A DNA stretch of 64,000 bases, taken from positions 19,661-83,660 of the forward strand of contig NZ_QRHA01000013.1 of NCBI RefSeq assembly GCF_003367475.1, written 5' to 3'. A program made the position numbers and the translations under genes. Source of the DNA: Alteromonas aestuariivivens (GTDB taxonomy: Bacteria; Pseudomonadota; Gammaproteobacteria; Enterobacterales; Alteromonadaceae). Positions 47,145-55,256 of the stretch are shown piece by piece; position 1 is the stretch's first letter, and each line of letters starts with the position of its first letter. The notes below the pieces were generated by a model that was not told where the DNA came from, ran no database searches, and was given only the letters and a program-made list of their open reading frames with translations.

Positions 47145-47993
47145 ATGCAAGTAATAGAGACTATCCAGGCTCTGCGTTCACAACGCCAGCAATGGCAGCA
47201 GGGTAATCAAAAGGTTGGTTTTGTACCGACCATGGGCAACCTTCACAACGGTCACCTTCAACTGGTAAAGGCCGCCAAAGCCCAGTGCGACACCGTTGTC
47301 GTATCTATTTTCGTCAATCCAATGCAGTTCGGGGCTAACGAGGATCTGTCTACTTACCCGCGCACCATCGAAGAAGACAAGGCCAGGTTAGAAGCACTTG
47401 GAGTAGACGCCGTTTTCCTGCCACCGGTTGCTGAAATGTACCCCAGAGGCCTGGATCAGCAGACCTTTGTCGAAGTTCCCGGCATTTCAGAGATGTTGTG
47501 CGGGGCCAGTCGCCCGGGGCATTTTCGCGGAGTAGCCACCATCGTATGTAAGTTATTCAACATGGTGCAGCCGGATAAAGCCTTTTTCGGCCAGAAGGAT
47601 TACCAGCAGTTACAGGTTATCCGGCTGATGGTAAAAGACCTTTCATTACCGGTTGAAATTCACGGCATAGCAACCGAGCGCGAAAGCGACGGTCTGGCCA
47701 TGAGCTCCCGCAATGGTTATCTGTCGGCTCAGCAGCGTGCACTTGCTCCGCGCCTGCATTTGTTGATGCAAGAACTCAAGGGTGAACTCATTAGTGGACG
47801 TCGGGACTTTGCAGCGCTTACGGAGCACTATTCCAGACAATTGAATCAGTCGGGATTCCGCACCGACTATGTGGAAGTGCGAAATGCGGAAAACCTCATG
47901 CCAGCCACAAGCAGCGATACTCGGATGGTAATTCTGATTGCCGCCTATTTGGGTACAACACGTCTGATTGATAATCTGGAAGTTGCAGTTTAA
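47145..47993 (+). CDS. panC: PanC, pantothenate synthetase
   Basis: PanC condenses pantoate and beta-alanine using ATP. In 282 residues: [17 protein letters not shown] (HIGH-type motif), [11 protein letters not shown], the conserved substrate-binding [23 protein letters not shown] and [13 protein letters not shown] (KMSKS-like). It is the last gene of folK-panB-panC. The next gene, panP, converges on it and probably supplies its beta-alanine. Confidence 0.97.
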   Translation: MQVIETIQALRSQRQQWQQGNQKVGFVPTMGNLHNGHLQLVKAAKAQCDTVVVSIFVNPMQFGANEDLSTYPRTIEEDKARLEALGVDAVFLPPVAEMYPRGLDQQTFVEVPGISEMLCGASRPGHFRGVATIVCKLFNMVQPDKAFFGQKDYQQLQVIRLMVKDLSLPVEIHGIATERESDGLAMSSRNGYLSAQQRALAPRLHLLMQELKGELISGRRDFAALTEHYSRQLNQSGFRTDYVEVRNAENLMPATSSDTRMVILIAAYLGTTRLIDNLEVAV

Positions 47994-48050
47994 CGCTGCG
48001 AGATGGCATCCGGCGCCCGCAAGCATTTCGGGCTTGCCGGATAGCGGCAA

Positions 48051-49676
48051 TCAAGCCGTTAGCGAGTACTTACCTTCATCCAAATCCTGCCAGACCCGGT
48101 TATTGGTTGCAATCAGATGCTGTTCCGCAAGGATGGCGGCCAAATCATTGTGGCTCGTCAGAGGGTTCGCCAGCACCACGCGAAATACGGTTACGGGCCG
48201 ATCAGGATGCTGGGGGGTTTCCAGCCGGGTTCTCGATACGAATGACTTCCCGGCTTCACGTTGCAGTTTCTGCACGTTCACCACCAGGCGATCAACCTTC
48301 TGATTTATCTGATGGCGCTCTTCCTTGCTGGCCGTGCGAAGTTTTTCCTGTATGGCCTGAGGGCAGACGCGATAGGTTAATATCGACAGAGTAGGTGAGG
48401 TTATCAATTCAAAGTCGGGGTGACGTTCTATCATGTGAGCGAACGCCTTGGCTTTTTCTATGCTTTGGTTAATCAACAGCTCGTAACCACGACGCCCGAA
48501 AATATGCAACGATGAGTAGACCATCATGGCCATGCCATTACGCGAACCTTCGAGGGTTGTGGCCCCCAAATCCTTGGAGCCTTCACGCAAAATATACTGT
48601 GCATGATGGCGCACCGTATTGGCATCCTCCGGATTTTTGAATAACGCCATGCCAGCGCCCATTGGAACGTACATTTGTTTGTGCGCATCGATGGTGACCG
48701 AATCTGCCCGCTCTACGCCTTTGAGACGCGCGCGATACTGTTCAGAGAAGAGCGTTGCGCCACCCCAGGCGGCATCCACATGGAACCAGCAACCCAACTC
48801 TTTCGCCACATCAGCGAGTTCATCCAGTGGATCGATGTGGCCTGTTTCGGTAGTACCACCTATACCGACAATGGCCAGCAACCTGTTGCCATCTTCCTGG
48901 TAACGCTTACCGTGTTCCAGCGCCTGGCGAGGATCTAAAGTCTGCTGAGGACATGGCAGAGTGAGTAGTTGCTGACGCCCCAGACCAAGTGCATCAACAG
49001 CCTTTGACAAAGAATAATGCCCTCGCCGGGAACACATGACACCAAGTTGCTGAATATCGTAAAAACGGTAAGCGGCTGCCAGTCCGGCCTTCGCGACACC
49101 TGCGAAGCCACCTTTTGGGCCGAGAATTTTGTTTCGGGCCACCCACAGCGCAGTAATGTTGGCAATGGTGCCACCTGAACAAAACGCTCCGAGAGCATGA
49201 CGGGCGCTGTGAAGGTAGTGCTGGTAAAATTCATCCGGCTGTTCATAGACAAGATGATGCATCATACCCAAGACCTGACGTTCCAGTGGGGTAAACGCCT
49301 TTGACGTTTCAATCTTGACCAGGTTCTGGTTCAGGCCAACCAGAAGCTTTGCCAAAGGCAAATGAAAATACGGCAAAGCCGAAGTCATGTGGCCGATAAA
49401 CGTAGGAGAATAGGTGTTGACAGAATGGGCAACCAGTTTATCCAGCAGGCTTTCAGCATGCGCAGAGACAAACTCTGGTGACTCAGGAACCTGGGACAGA
49501 CAAAAATCCTGCTCAATCTCTTCCAGCGAGGTTTTTTTGGTAACCACATGCTGAGATAGAAAATCCAGGATGTTATCCGAAAGATGCTGTTCGATTTGTG
49601 CTAATTTTGAGTCCTTGTGCTCAGGTTTGGTAAAGACCCGAAACAAGTGCTCTAGACTGACCTGAGCTTCACCCAC
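48051..49676 (-). CDS. panP: PanP, PLP-dependent aspartate 1-decarboxylase (beta-alanine supply)
   Basis: A 541-residue group II PLP decarboxylase of the PanP type, proposed to make beta-alanine from aspartate in place of the pyruvoyl enzyme PanD. Seen: HMTSALPYFHLPLAKLLV, GAFCSGGTIANITALW, GIGGTTETGHIDPLDEL, FHVDAAWGGATLFS (PLP-binding Asp), and Schiff-base lysine in TIDAHKQMYVPMGAG. The start is GTG 49676 with AGAGG 8 bases upstream; a GTG at 49685 falls on that ribosome-binding site. It faces panC, supporting the pathway assignment; no panD is in the window. Confidence 0.9.
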   Translation of the reverse strand: MGEAQVSLEHLFRVFTKPEHKDSKLAQIEQHLSDNILDFLSQHVVTKKTSLEEIEQDFCLSQVPESPEFVSAHAESLLDKLVAHSVNTYSPTFIGHMTSALPYFHLPLAKLLVGLNQNLVKIETSKAFTPLERQVLGMMHHLVYEQPDEFYQHYLHSARHALGAFCSGGTIANITALWVARNKILGPKGGFAGVAKAGLAAAYRFYDIQQLGVMCSRRGHYSLSKAVDALGLGRQQLLTLPCPQQTLDPRQALEHGKRYQEDGNRLLAIVGIGGTTETGHIDPLDELADVAKELGCWFHVDAAWGGATLFSEQYRARLKGVERADSVTIDAHKQMYVPMGAGMALFKNPEDANTVRHHAQYILREGSKDLGATTLEGSRNGMAMMVYSSLHIFGRRGYELLINQSIEKAKAFAHMIERHPDFELITSPTLSILTYRVCPQAIQEKLRTASKEERHQINQKVDRLVVNVQKLQREAGKSFVSRTRLETPQHPDRPVTVFRVVLANPLTSHNDLAAILAEQHLIATNNRVWQDLDEGKYSLTA

Positions 49677-50130
49677 TAAACACACCTCTTAATTACGCGT
49701 TTGGCATACCAACACAATGTAAACCGGGAATTCAGCATTCCGGTCACACAAACCTATTTAAGACACCCGTGGTATTCCAAAGCTTCTGACTGTTCAAATG
49801 ACAGTAAAACTACCCTGTCCTGTCAGGAGATTAGCTGGCGATTACAACCAGGACCTAACCCACCTGCCGGCACAAGCGTGCGATGCCTGTACCATCCATG
49901 TTGTTATACGTTGTGAAAACTTAGCACGGCCCTTTCAAGGGGCCGAACTTTACCTCAGAAAGCCCCACGCGCCAAGGCCTGCCTGTGAGGATTTTAGTAT
50001 TTATAAAACCGGGCGTTTAGCACTGCATCTGAGTAGAGCCACATTAAGCTTATACCAGATTTCCAAGGGAATTGGTATTTTGCCGCGCTCTGCTATATTC
50101 ACAATAAGAGGTCTCAGGAAAAATGCAGGT
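49677..50130. other. Long gap between panP and the EAL gene
   Basis: About 450 bases. The frame of the downstream EAL gene is open back to about 49798, but the extra residues do not resemble any domain. A 6-bp hairpin CGGCCC/GGGCCG (49927-49932, 49940-49945) is present. Promoters for both divergent genes must lie here; none was assigned. Confidence 0.4.
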
Positions 50131-50859
50131 ATGCCAATTCAAGAGGTGACGGATAAGGTCGAACTTGACAATATCGTTCCTTATTTCCAGCCAATTATCG
50201 ACTTACATCAATCCCGGGTATGGCGCTATGAGTGCCTGGCCCGTCTGGTTGCGGGTAAAAACCAGACCTTTCTGCCAAACGACTTTTTGTACCTGATAGA
50301 AAGACACAACCATGTGCAGCGTCTGGCCGAAACCATGTTCATTCAAAGCGCCAATTACTTCCACAACAAAAGCGTTGCCTGGAACATCAATCTGAATGCG
50401 GCAGACATTGTTAATGAGCCGTTGATCAATTTTATCTTTGATCAGCTGAAACATTATCCGAACCCTTCCAGAGTCAGTGCGGAAATAAGCGCTACAACGG
50501 CGATGCAGCACTTTGACGACGTTCAGGCATTCGTAGAGAGGGGGTTGCAGCATGGCCTGGGGGTGTTTATCGACAGTGTTGGCAGCTCTCCGGTGAATAC
50601 CAAAAAGCTGCTCACTTTACCCATTCGGGGGTTAAAGCTGGCAGGCGGACTCATCCGGGAGTATAAGCATCAGGCTGTGGTAAGGGAATTTGTTGACCAT
50701 TTGTGCAAACGGGCGCAAGCTCGCTCACTTAGCCTGATTGCAGAACACATTGAAGATCAGACACTTTTGGATACCGTGCATAAGTTACCCATTCGTTACG
50801 CACAAGGGTATGTATTCAGCCAACCCCTGCCCCAGGCATTCTCCAATCCTTACCGGTAG
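50131..50859 (+). CDS. Stand-alone degenerate EAL-domain protein
   Basis: A 242-residue single EAL domain: YFQPIIDLHQSRVWRYECLARL (EAL is ECL), NINLNAADI (conserved Asn kept), AEISATTAM (Glu kept), but DDFG is DSVG and KxD is reduced to LKLAGG, removing metal-binding aspartates. LIAEHIED and YAQGYVFSQPLP (normally QGYxFxxP) are retained. It is probably a c-di-GMP binding or protein-interaction module rather than a phosphodiesterase. ATG 50131 is chosen because it begins the domain; the longer ORF start at 49798 adds unrecognisable sequence. Confidence 0.8.
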   Translation: MPIQEVTDKVELDNIVPYFQPIIDLHQSRVWRYECLARLVAGKNQTFLPNDFLYLIERHNHVQRLAETMFIQSANYFHNKSVAWNINLNAADIVNEPLINFIFDQLKHYPNPSRVSAEISATTAMQHFDDVQAFVERGLQHGLGVFIDSVGSSPVNTKKLLTLPIRGLKLAGGLIREYKHQAVVREFVDHLCKRAQARSLSLIAEHIEDQTLLDTVHKLPIRYAQGYVFSQPLPQAFSNPYR

Positions 50860-50872
50860 CCGATGTACCGCG

Positions 50873-51556
50873 CTAATCCTGCGCTTCCTCCGGGGAGCAC
50901 ACCAATTGCCAGCAGGTCTGGCCGCTGGCACGGTATTTTCGTTCGAACGGGGTCATTGATGCCTGGGAACGAATTTCGGCCAGATTACTCACCAACCCGT
51001 AATGAGAAGCTGCCTGGGCGAATTCCATGAGATAAATCAGCCAGTTACTTCGAACTTCTATATGGGGGCACAACGCCATTAAATCGACCATGGCGGCACT
51101 TGCGTGCCAGCGTTTCTGAACCTGTGCACTTTTCGGGTAGGGGTTGGGGTACAACAGATAGTGGCGCTGCACCTTCCAGCCAGCTTGTCTGGCCAGGCGC
51201 CAGAAATCATTTACGTCAGCACGTATCACCCGGTAATTATCGGAGTCCGGTTGCTGATAGTAGCCATGCTTATCAACCCTGGCAGCGGATTTGTCCAACC
51301 CCAGCACTCTGGCCTCCGGAAACTGGGCGGCAATATTGGCAGTACTCTCCCCCACACCGCAGCAGGAATCGAGGATCAAGGTGCCACTCCATCCATCCAG
51401 CCATTGCTCGGCCTGTGCAAAAGTCTCCCGGGTATGTTCACTGACCGGGCGCTGACTTGCGCCAGACCGATAGCGTTTCACCAGTTCATCAAGCTTGTCG
51501 TGTACGCCGGTCTGATTGGTGGTAATGCCGCGGGAATTGCCAATCGAAGCTGTCAT
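50873..51556 (-). CDS. TrmB-like SAM-dependent methyltransferase
   Basis: A 227-residue class I methyltransferase: SAM motif LDSCCGVGESTANIA, GLDKSAARV, RADVNDFW and LLYPNPYPKS, which corresponds to the LFFPDPWPKxRHxKRR segment of TrmB (tRNA m7G46). The second half of that motif reads AQVQKRWHAS, and proteins of this subgroup differ from true TrmB, so the RNA target is uncertain. Three bases separate it from the yadH-type permease upstream; it is likely the last gene of the yadGH unit. Confidence 0.75.
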   Translation of the reverse strand: MTASIGNSRGITTNQTGVHDKLDELVKRYRSGASQRPVSEHTRETFAQAEQWLDGWSGTLILDSCCGVGESTANIAAQFPEARVLGLDKSAARVDKHGYYQQPDSDNYRVIRADVNDFWRLARQAGWKVQRHYLLYPNPYPKSAQVQKRWHASAAMVDLMALCPHIEVRSNWLIYLMEFAQAASHYGLVSNLAEIRSQASMTPFERKYRASGQTCWQLVCSPEEAQD

Positions 51557-51559
51557 TGG

Positions 51560-52333
51560 TTAGCTCCGGATCCCTTTACCTGCATTCAACAATGAATAGG
51601 CAACCGCATAAAGCACCAGGTTAAATCCAATCAGCAAACCAATCGAAACGCCCACATTAACGTCGGATACTCCAAGAAAACCATAACGGAAACCATTCAC
51701 CATGTAGACAATCGGGTTAGCCTTGCTCACCCACTGCCAGAATTCGGGCAGCAGACTCAACGAATAGAACACCCCGCCCAGATAGGTCAGAGGTGCCAGC
51801 ACAAAGGTGGGCACCACACTGATGTCGTCGAAGGTTTTGGCAAATACCGCATTGATCAGCCCGGCGGTTGAAAACAGGGTTGAGGTAAGCAGGAGCGTAA
51901 GCACAATCACTCCGAGATGATGGATCTGTACATCCACAAACGCCAGCGACACCAGTGTGACAATAATGCCTATCAGCAACGCCCTTGCGACACCACCCCC
52001 AACATAGCCAGCAATAATTACCCAGGTTGGCACCGGCGCCACCAGCAGTTCCTCGACATTTCGCTGAAACTTGGCGCTGAAAAAGGAAGAGGATACGTTT
52101 GCGTAAGAGTTGGTGATGACCGACATCATGATTAGCCCTGGAACAATAAACTCCATATAGGTAAATCCGCCCATTTCCCCAATCCGGTTACCAATCAGAT
52201 TGCCGAAAATCACAAAATACAGGCTCATGGTGATAGCTGGGGGCACCAGTGTCTGTATCCAGATCCTCAAAAATCGGGTGCACTCCTTTATCCAGATTGT
52301 GTTGAGTGCTACCCAGTTGTTACCTGCTGACAT
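51560..52333 (-). CDS. yadH: ABC-2 type transporter permease, YadH-like
   Basis: A 257-residue permease with six hydrophobic segments: TLVPPAITMSLYFVIFGNLIG, FIVPGLIMMSVITNSYANV, then FQRNVEELLVAPVPTW (the conserved coupling region), ALLIGIIVTLVSLAFV, VVPTFVLAPLTYLGGVFYSLSLLP and SIGLLIGFNLVLYAVAYSLL. It matches E. coli YadH; the substrate is unknown. ATG 52333 is used, with GGGGAG upstream. It follows its ATPase gene by about 10 bases. Confidence 0.92.
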   Translation of the reverse strand: MSAGNNWVALNTIWIKECTRFLRIWIQTLVPPAITMSLYFVIFGNLIGNRIGEMGGFTYMEFIVPGLIMMSVITNSYANVSSSFFSAKFQRNVEELLVAPVPTWVIIAGYVGGGVARALLIGIIVTLVSLAFVDVQIHHLGVIVLTLLLTSTLFSTAGLINAVFAKTFDDISVVPTFVLAPLTYLGGVFYSLSLLPEFWQWVSKANPIVYMVNGFRYGFLGVSDVNVGVSIGLLIGFNLVLYAVAYSLLNAGKGIRS

Positions 52334-52343
52334 CCGACTCCCC

Positions 52344-53276
52344 TTACTGATGATTATTGGCATTCTGGCGCCCGGATTCCACCAGCCGCACAAAAAGTTC
52401 TTCCAGACGATTGGACTTATTTCGCATGCTCATGACCTGGACACCCTGCGCAGTCAGCTGGGCAAACACCGGGTTGAGCCCCTCGGTTTTTTCCACGTCC
52501 ACTTCCAGCGTATGGGAGTCAATCATACGGTACTCGAAACCGTCCAGATCTGGTACTTTGGAAGTCTCTGCAATATCCAGTACAAAGGTTTCGATATTGA
52601 GTTTGGACAGCAGGGCCTTCATGCTGGAGTGCTCGACAATATTGCCCTTATCAATTATGGCAATATTGCGACACAACATTTCTGCTTCTTCCAGATAGTG
52701 GGTAGTGAGGATAATCGTAATTCCCTGCTGGTTGATTTCTTTGAGAAATCCCCACATTGAACGGCGAATTTCGATGTCGACCCCTGCCGTTGGCTCATCC
52801 AGGATCAACAACTTCGGCTCATGCATTAATGCCCTGGCAATCATCAGCCGGCGCTTCATGCCACCGGACAACTCACGGGCCCGGGCGTTGCGTTTTTCCC
52901 ACAAATCCAGCTGCGCGAGATACTTTTTGGCCCGCTCTTTGGCCACCGAACGCGGCACACCGTAATAGCCGGCCTGGTTCAGAACGATTTGCAGCACGGT
53001 TTCAAACTGATTGAAATTGAACTCCTGCGGCACCAGGCCAATGCAGGATTTGGCTAATTCTTTTTGGGTGCGAAGATCATGGCCAAACACACTGACCTCA
53101 CCTTCAGTCTGATTGACCAGCGAGCTGATTATGCCAATGGTGGTCGATTTGCCTGCACCATTTGGCCCCAGCAGCGCAAAAAAGTCCCCTTCGTCCACCA
53201 CCAAATTGACCCCGCGCAGCGCTTCTACACCACCACGATAAGTTTTTCGCAGCCCCGAAATATCCAACGCCTTCAT
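52344..53276 (-). CDS. yadG: ABC transporter ATP-binding protein, YadG-like
   Basis: A 310-residue ATPase: MKALDISGLRKTYRGG, Walker A LLGPNGAGKSTTIGII, Q-loop GLVPQEFNFN, signature ELSGGMKRRLMIARAL, Walker B LLILDEPTAGVD, H-loop TTHYLEEAE, plus a C-terminal extension typical of ABC-2 exporter ATPases. It is close to E. coli YadG along its length. It pairs with yadH downstream. ATG 53276 is chosen at the domain start. Confidence 0.93.
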   Translation of the reverse strand: MKALDISGLRKTYRGGVEALRGVNLVVDEGDFFALLGPNGAGKSTTIGIISSLVNQTEGEVSVFGHDLRTQKELAKSCIGLVPQEFNFNQFETVLQIVLNQAGYYGVPRSVAKERAKKYLAQLDLWEKRNARARELSGGMKRRLMIARALMHEPKLLILDEPTAGVDIEIRRSMWGFLKEINQQGITIILTTHYLEEAEMLCRNIAIIDKGNIVEHSSMKALLSKLNIETFVLDIAETSKVPDLDGFEYRMIDSHTLEVDVEKTEGLNPVFAQLTAQGVQVMSMRNKSNRLEELFVRLVESGRQNANNHQ

Positions 53277-53454
53277 ATTTCTGCCTGTAAGTTGAGTTTT
53301 GATGCCCTGTAACAAGAGCCAATGAAGGAGACAATGACGGCCACCAGGTGGCACTCTCCAATATCACGCCCGAATGTGTTAAGTGTAGGTGAATTCACAC
53401 ATTTCAACCCCGCCGGGTTGAATTGGTGGTTGTGCGCCTGGTGAGCCAGGCAAT

Positions 53455-53490
53455 TAAAAAAAGCCCATTACCTGGGTAAGGAGAATGGGC
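53455..53490 (-). terminator. Rho-independent terminator of pdsO
   Basis: On the minus strand, a 7-bp stem GCCCATT/AATGGGC (arms at 53484-53490 and 53463-53469) with a longer loop containing a second partial pairing is followed by a run of T residues, downstream of the pdsO stop. Confidence 0.75.
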
Positions 53491-53541
53491 AAGTGCGGTG
53501 GGGCAAAGTTAAATGTTCAAAATGTTTTTGCGTGGTTCAAA

Positions 53542-54261
53542 TTAGCGGCTGGCAGTAAGCACCTGCTCGTCCTCAGACAGCTGCAGAACAACTTTTCTGT
53601 CAAAGAATAGCTGTTCGGTGTTTTCACTACGGCTGCCTTTTTCCCCCACTGCAACTGTGAGGATTTGTTCAGCATTAACCCCTAAATCGGTCAGATACCC
53701 CTTAACACTCAATGCGCGCTGCATGGAAAGGGCCTGATTGAATTTCTCGTCTCCGCGGCTGTCTGCATGCCCGGTTAGCTGCAAGCGCAGTTGAGGATGC
53801 GTTCTCAGTGCCTTCGCAACCAATTCCAGCTGCTCATGATAGGCAGGTTCAATGGTGTAGGAGCCCGTGGTAAACTGCAGGCTGCTCTGAACACTCATAA
53901 CCTGCTCGGATGTAACCTGGTCGAGCGATACCCGGGTGGTTTGCAGGCGAACCTCCTGCTGCATGGCGAGCAGGGATTCGCGCATGGTCAACAAGTCTTT
54001 CTGGGCAGCGTTAAGCGCAAACCGACTGGACTCGAGCTCGGTTTCCTGCGCAGTATCTTTCCCAATCATGGCACCAATGAGCCCTGCCACAATCGCCCCT
54101 GCAGGCCCGGCCACCAGCGTACCGACCACCGCTCCCGTCCCCAAACCCACCGCTGTGGCATGTTTAACCTTTTCAGACTCAGCCTTTGCTGCCGAGACAG
54201 GCAACGCCAGGAGGCCTGAACCTGCAATGACAACGATGGCAGTACGACGAATGCTTTTCAT
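53542..54261 (-). CDS. pdsO: PdsO-like OmpA-family protein of the proteobacterial dedicated sortase system
   Basis: A 239-residue exported protein: signal peptide (AIVVIAGSGLLALPVSAAKA), a glycine/alanine-rich hydrophobic segment (GLGTGAVVGTLVAGPAGAIVAGLIGAMIG), a helical linker, and a C-terminal OmpA peptidoglycan-binding domain (LQLTGHADSRGDEKFNQALSMQRA). The layout matches the sortase-system OmpA family protein PdsO. It is divergent from the cognate two-component genes. The start used is ATG 54261 (MKSIRRTA); an earlier in-frame start at 54285 adds 8 residues. The OmpA domain is certain; the PdsO label rests on layout and neighbours. Confidence 0.82.
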   Translation of the reverse strand: MKSIRRTAIVVIAGSGLLALPVSAAKAESEKVKHATAVGLGTGAVVGTLVAGPAGAIVAGLIGAMIGKDTAQETELESSRFALNAAQKDLLTMRESLLAMQQEVRLQTTRVSLDQVTSEQVMSVQSSLQFTTGSYTIEPAYHEQLELVAKALRTHPQLRLQLTGHADSRGDEKFNQALSMQRALSVKGYLTDLGVNAEQILTVAVGEKGSRSENTEQLFFDRKVVLQLSEDEQVLTASR

Positions 54262-54561
54262 AATGAATCTCCAATATCCAACCAAAAGGGGTTAAGTAAA
54301 AGGGCGGCCGACACTTGTGCTTCAGCTACCGGATGTATCCAGTAAACCGCTGAAATGTGGCGATCTTCTGAGTAACTTATGGCTATCTAACGCTTTTTTA
54401 TGTCATATTCAGACCAGTTTATGACTCTGTCTGGCGCAAATCCCAGGCGGGCAATTGTGGCAAAATGATGGCAGATCAGAGGATTTTGTGCCTCACTCGG
54501 GGCGGACTCCGCACTGATAGGATATAGTGCCCCAACAAAAGCAATCAGATGGGTTGATGTT

Positions 54562-55251
54562 ATGCCAAGAACCATTGCACTCGTAGAAGACGACGCCGCT
54601 ATCCGGGAAAATTACACTGTTGCGCTTAAAAACCAGGGTTACCAGGTGCAGACGTATGCTGACCGTCCCTCGGCTACAGAAGCCTTCAGCCGGGAGCTGC
54701 CTGATCTGGCCATCATTGATATTGGCCTGAACGAAGAGATGGAAGGCGGCTTCATGCTGTGCCAGCAACTCAGGCAGTTATCACAATCTCTTCCCATCAT
54801 TTTCTTTACCGCCCGGGACAACGATGTCGATACCATTTGTGGCCTGCGCATGGGTGCGGATGACTATTTGACCAAAGACATCAGTATGGCCCACCTGCTG
54901 GCTCGCATCGCAGCCCTGTTTCGCCGCACCGATTTACTTGCCGCCCCCAAGGAACACAGCGAGCAAATTCGCATAGGCCATCTGAATGTGGATGTCAGCC
55001 GTATGAAGGTAACCTGGCAAAGCATTCCGGTCTCCCTTACGGTAACGGAATTCTGGATGCTACACGCCCTTATCCGCCACCCTGGGCACGTAAAAAGCCG
55101 GCAGCAGCTAATGGACGAATCACGCATGGTAGTTGATGATTCTACCATCACTTCTCACATCAAACGGATGCGAAAGAAATTTGTCGAGCTGGACCCGTCG
55201 TTTGATCACATCGATACCGTATACGGTATGGGTTACCGCTGGCAGGCCTGA
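54562..55251 (+). CDS. pdsR: PdsR-like OmpR-family response regulator of the dedicated sortase system
   Basis: A 229-residue regulator: receiver domain with ALVEDDAAIREN and phospho-acceptor LAIIDIGLNEEMEGG, FFTARDNDVDT, LGADDYLTK-type motif (MGADDYLTKDIS), then a winged-helix Trans_reg_C domain (LTVTEFWMLHALIRHPGHVKSR, TITSHIKRMRKKF, VYGMGYRW). It matches the response regulator of the proteobacterial dedicated sortase system in the receiver and linker segments. The kinase gene follows after 5 bases. Confidence 0.87.
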   Translation: MPRTIALVEDDAAIRENYTVALKNQGYQVQTYADRPSATEAFSRELPDLAIIDIGLNEEMEGGFMLCQQLRQLSQSLPIIFFTARDNDVDTICGLRMGADDYLTKDISMAHLLARIAALFRRTDLLAAPKEHSEQIRIGHLNVDVSRMKVTWQSIPVSLTVTEFWMLHALIRHPGHVKSRQQLMDESRMVVDDSTITSHIKRMRKKFVELDPSFDHIDTVYGMGYRWQA

Positions 55252-55256
55252 CACAC

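Noticed and set aside
48002..48034. Possible terminator between panC and panP
   Set aside because: An imperfect GC-rich inverted repeat is visible, but it has mismatches and no T-run on either strand.
49798..50130. Upstream extension of the EAL gene (111 residues)
   Set aside because: The frame is open but the residues show no domain or signal peptide, and the EAL domain begins just after ATG 50131.
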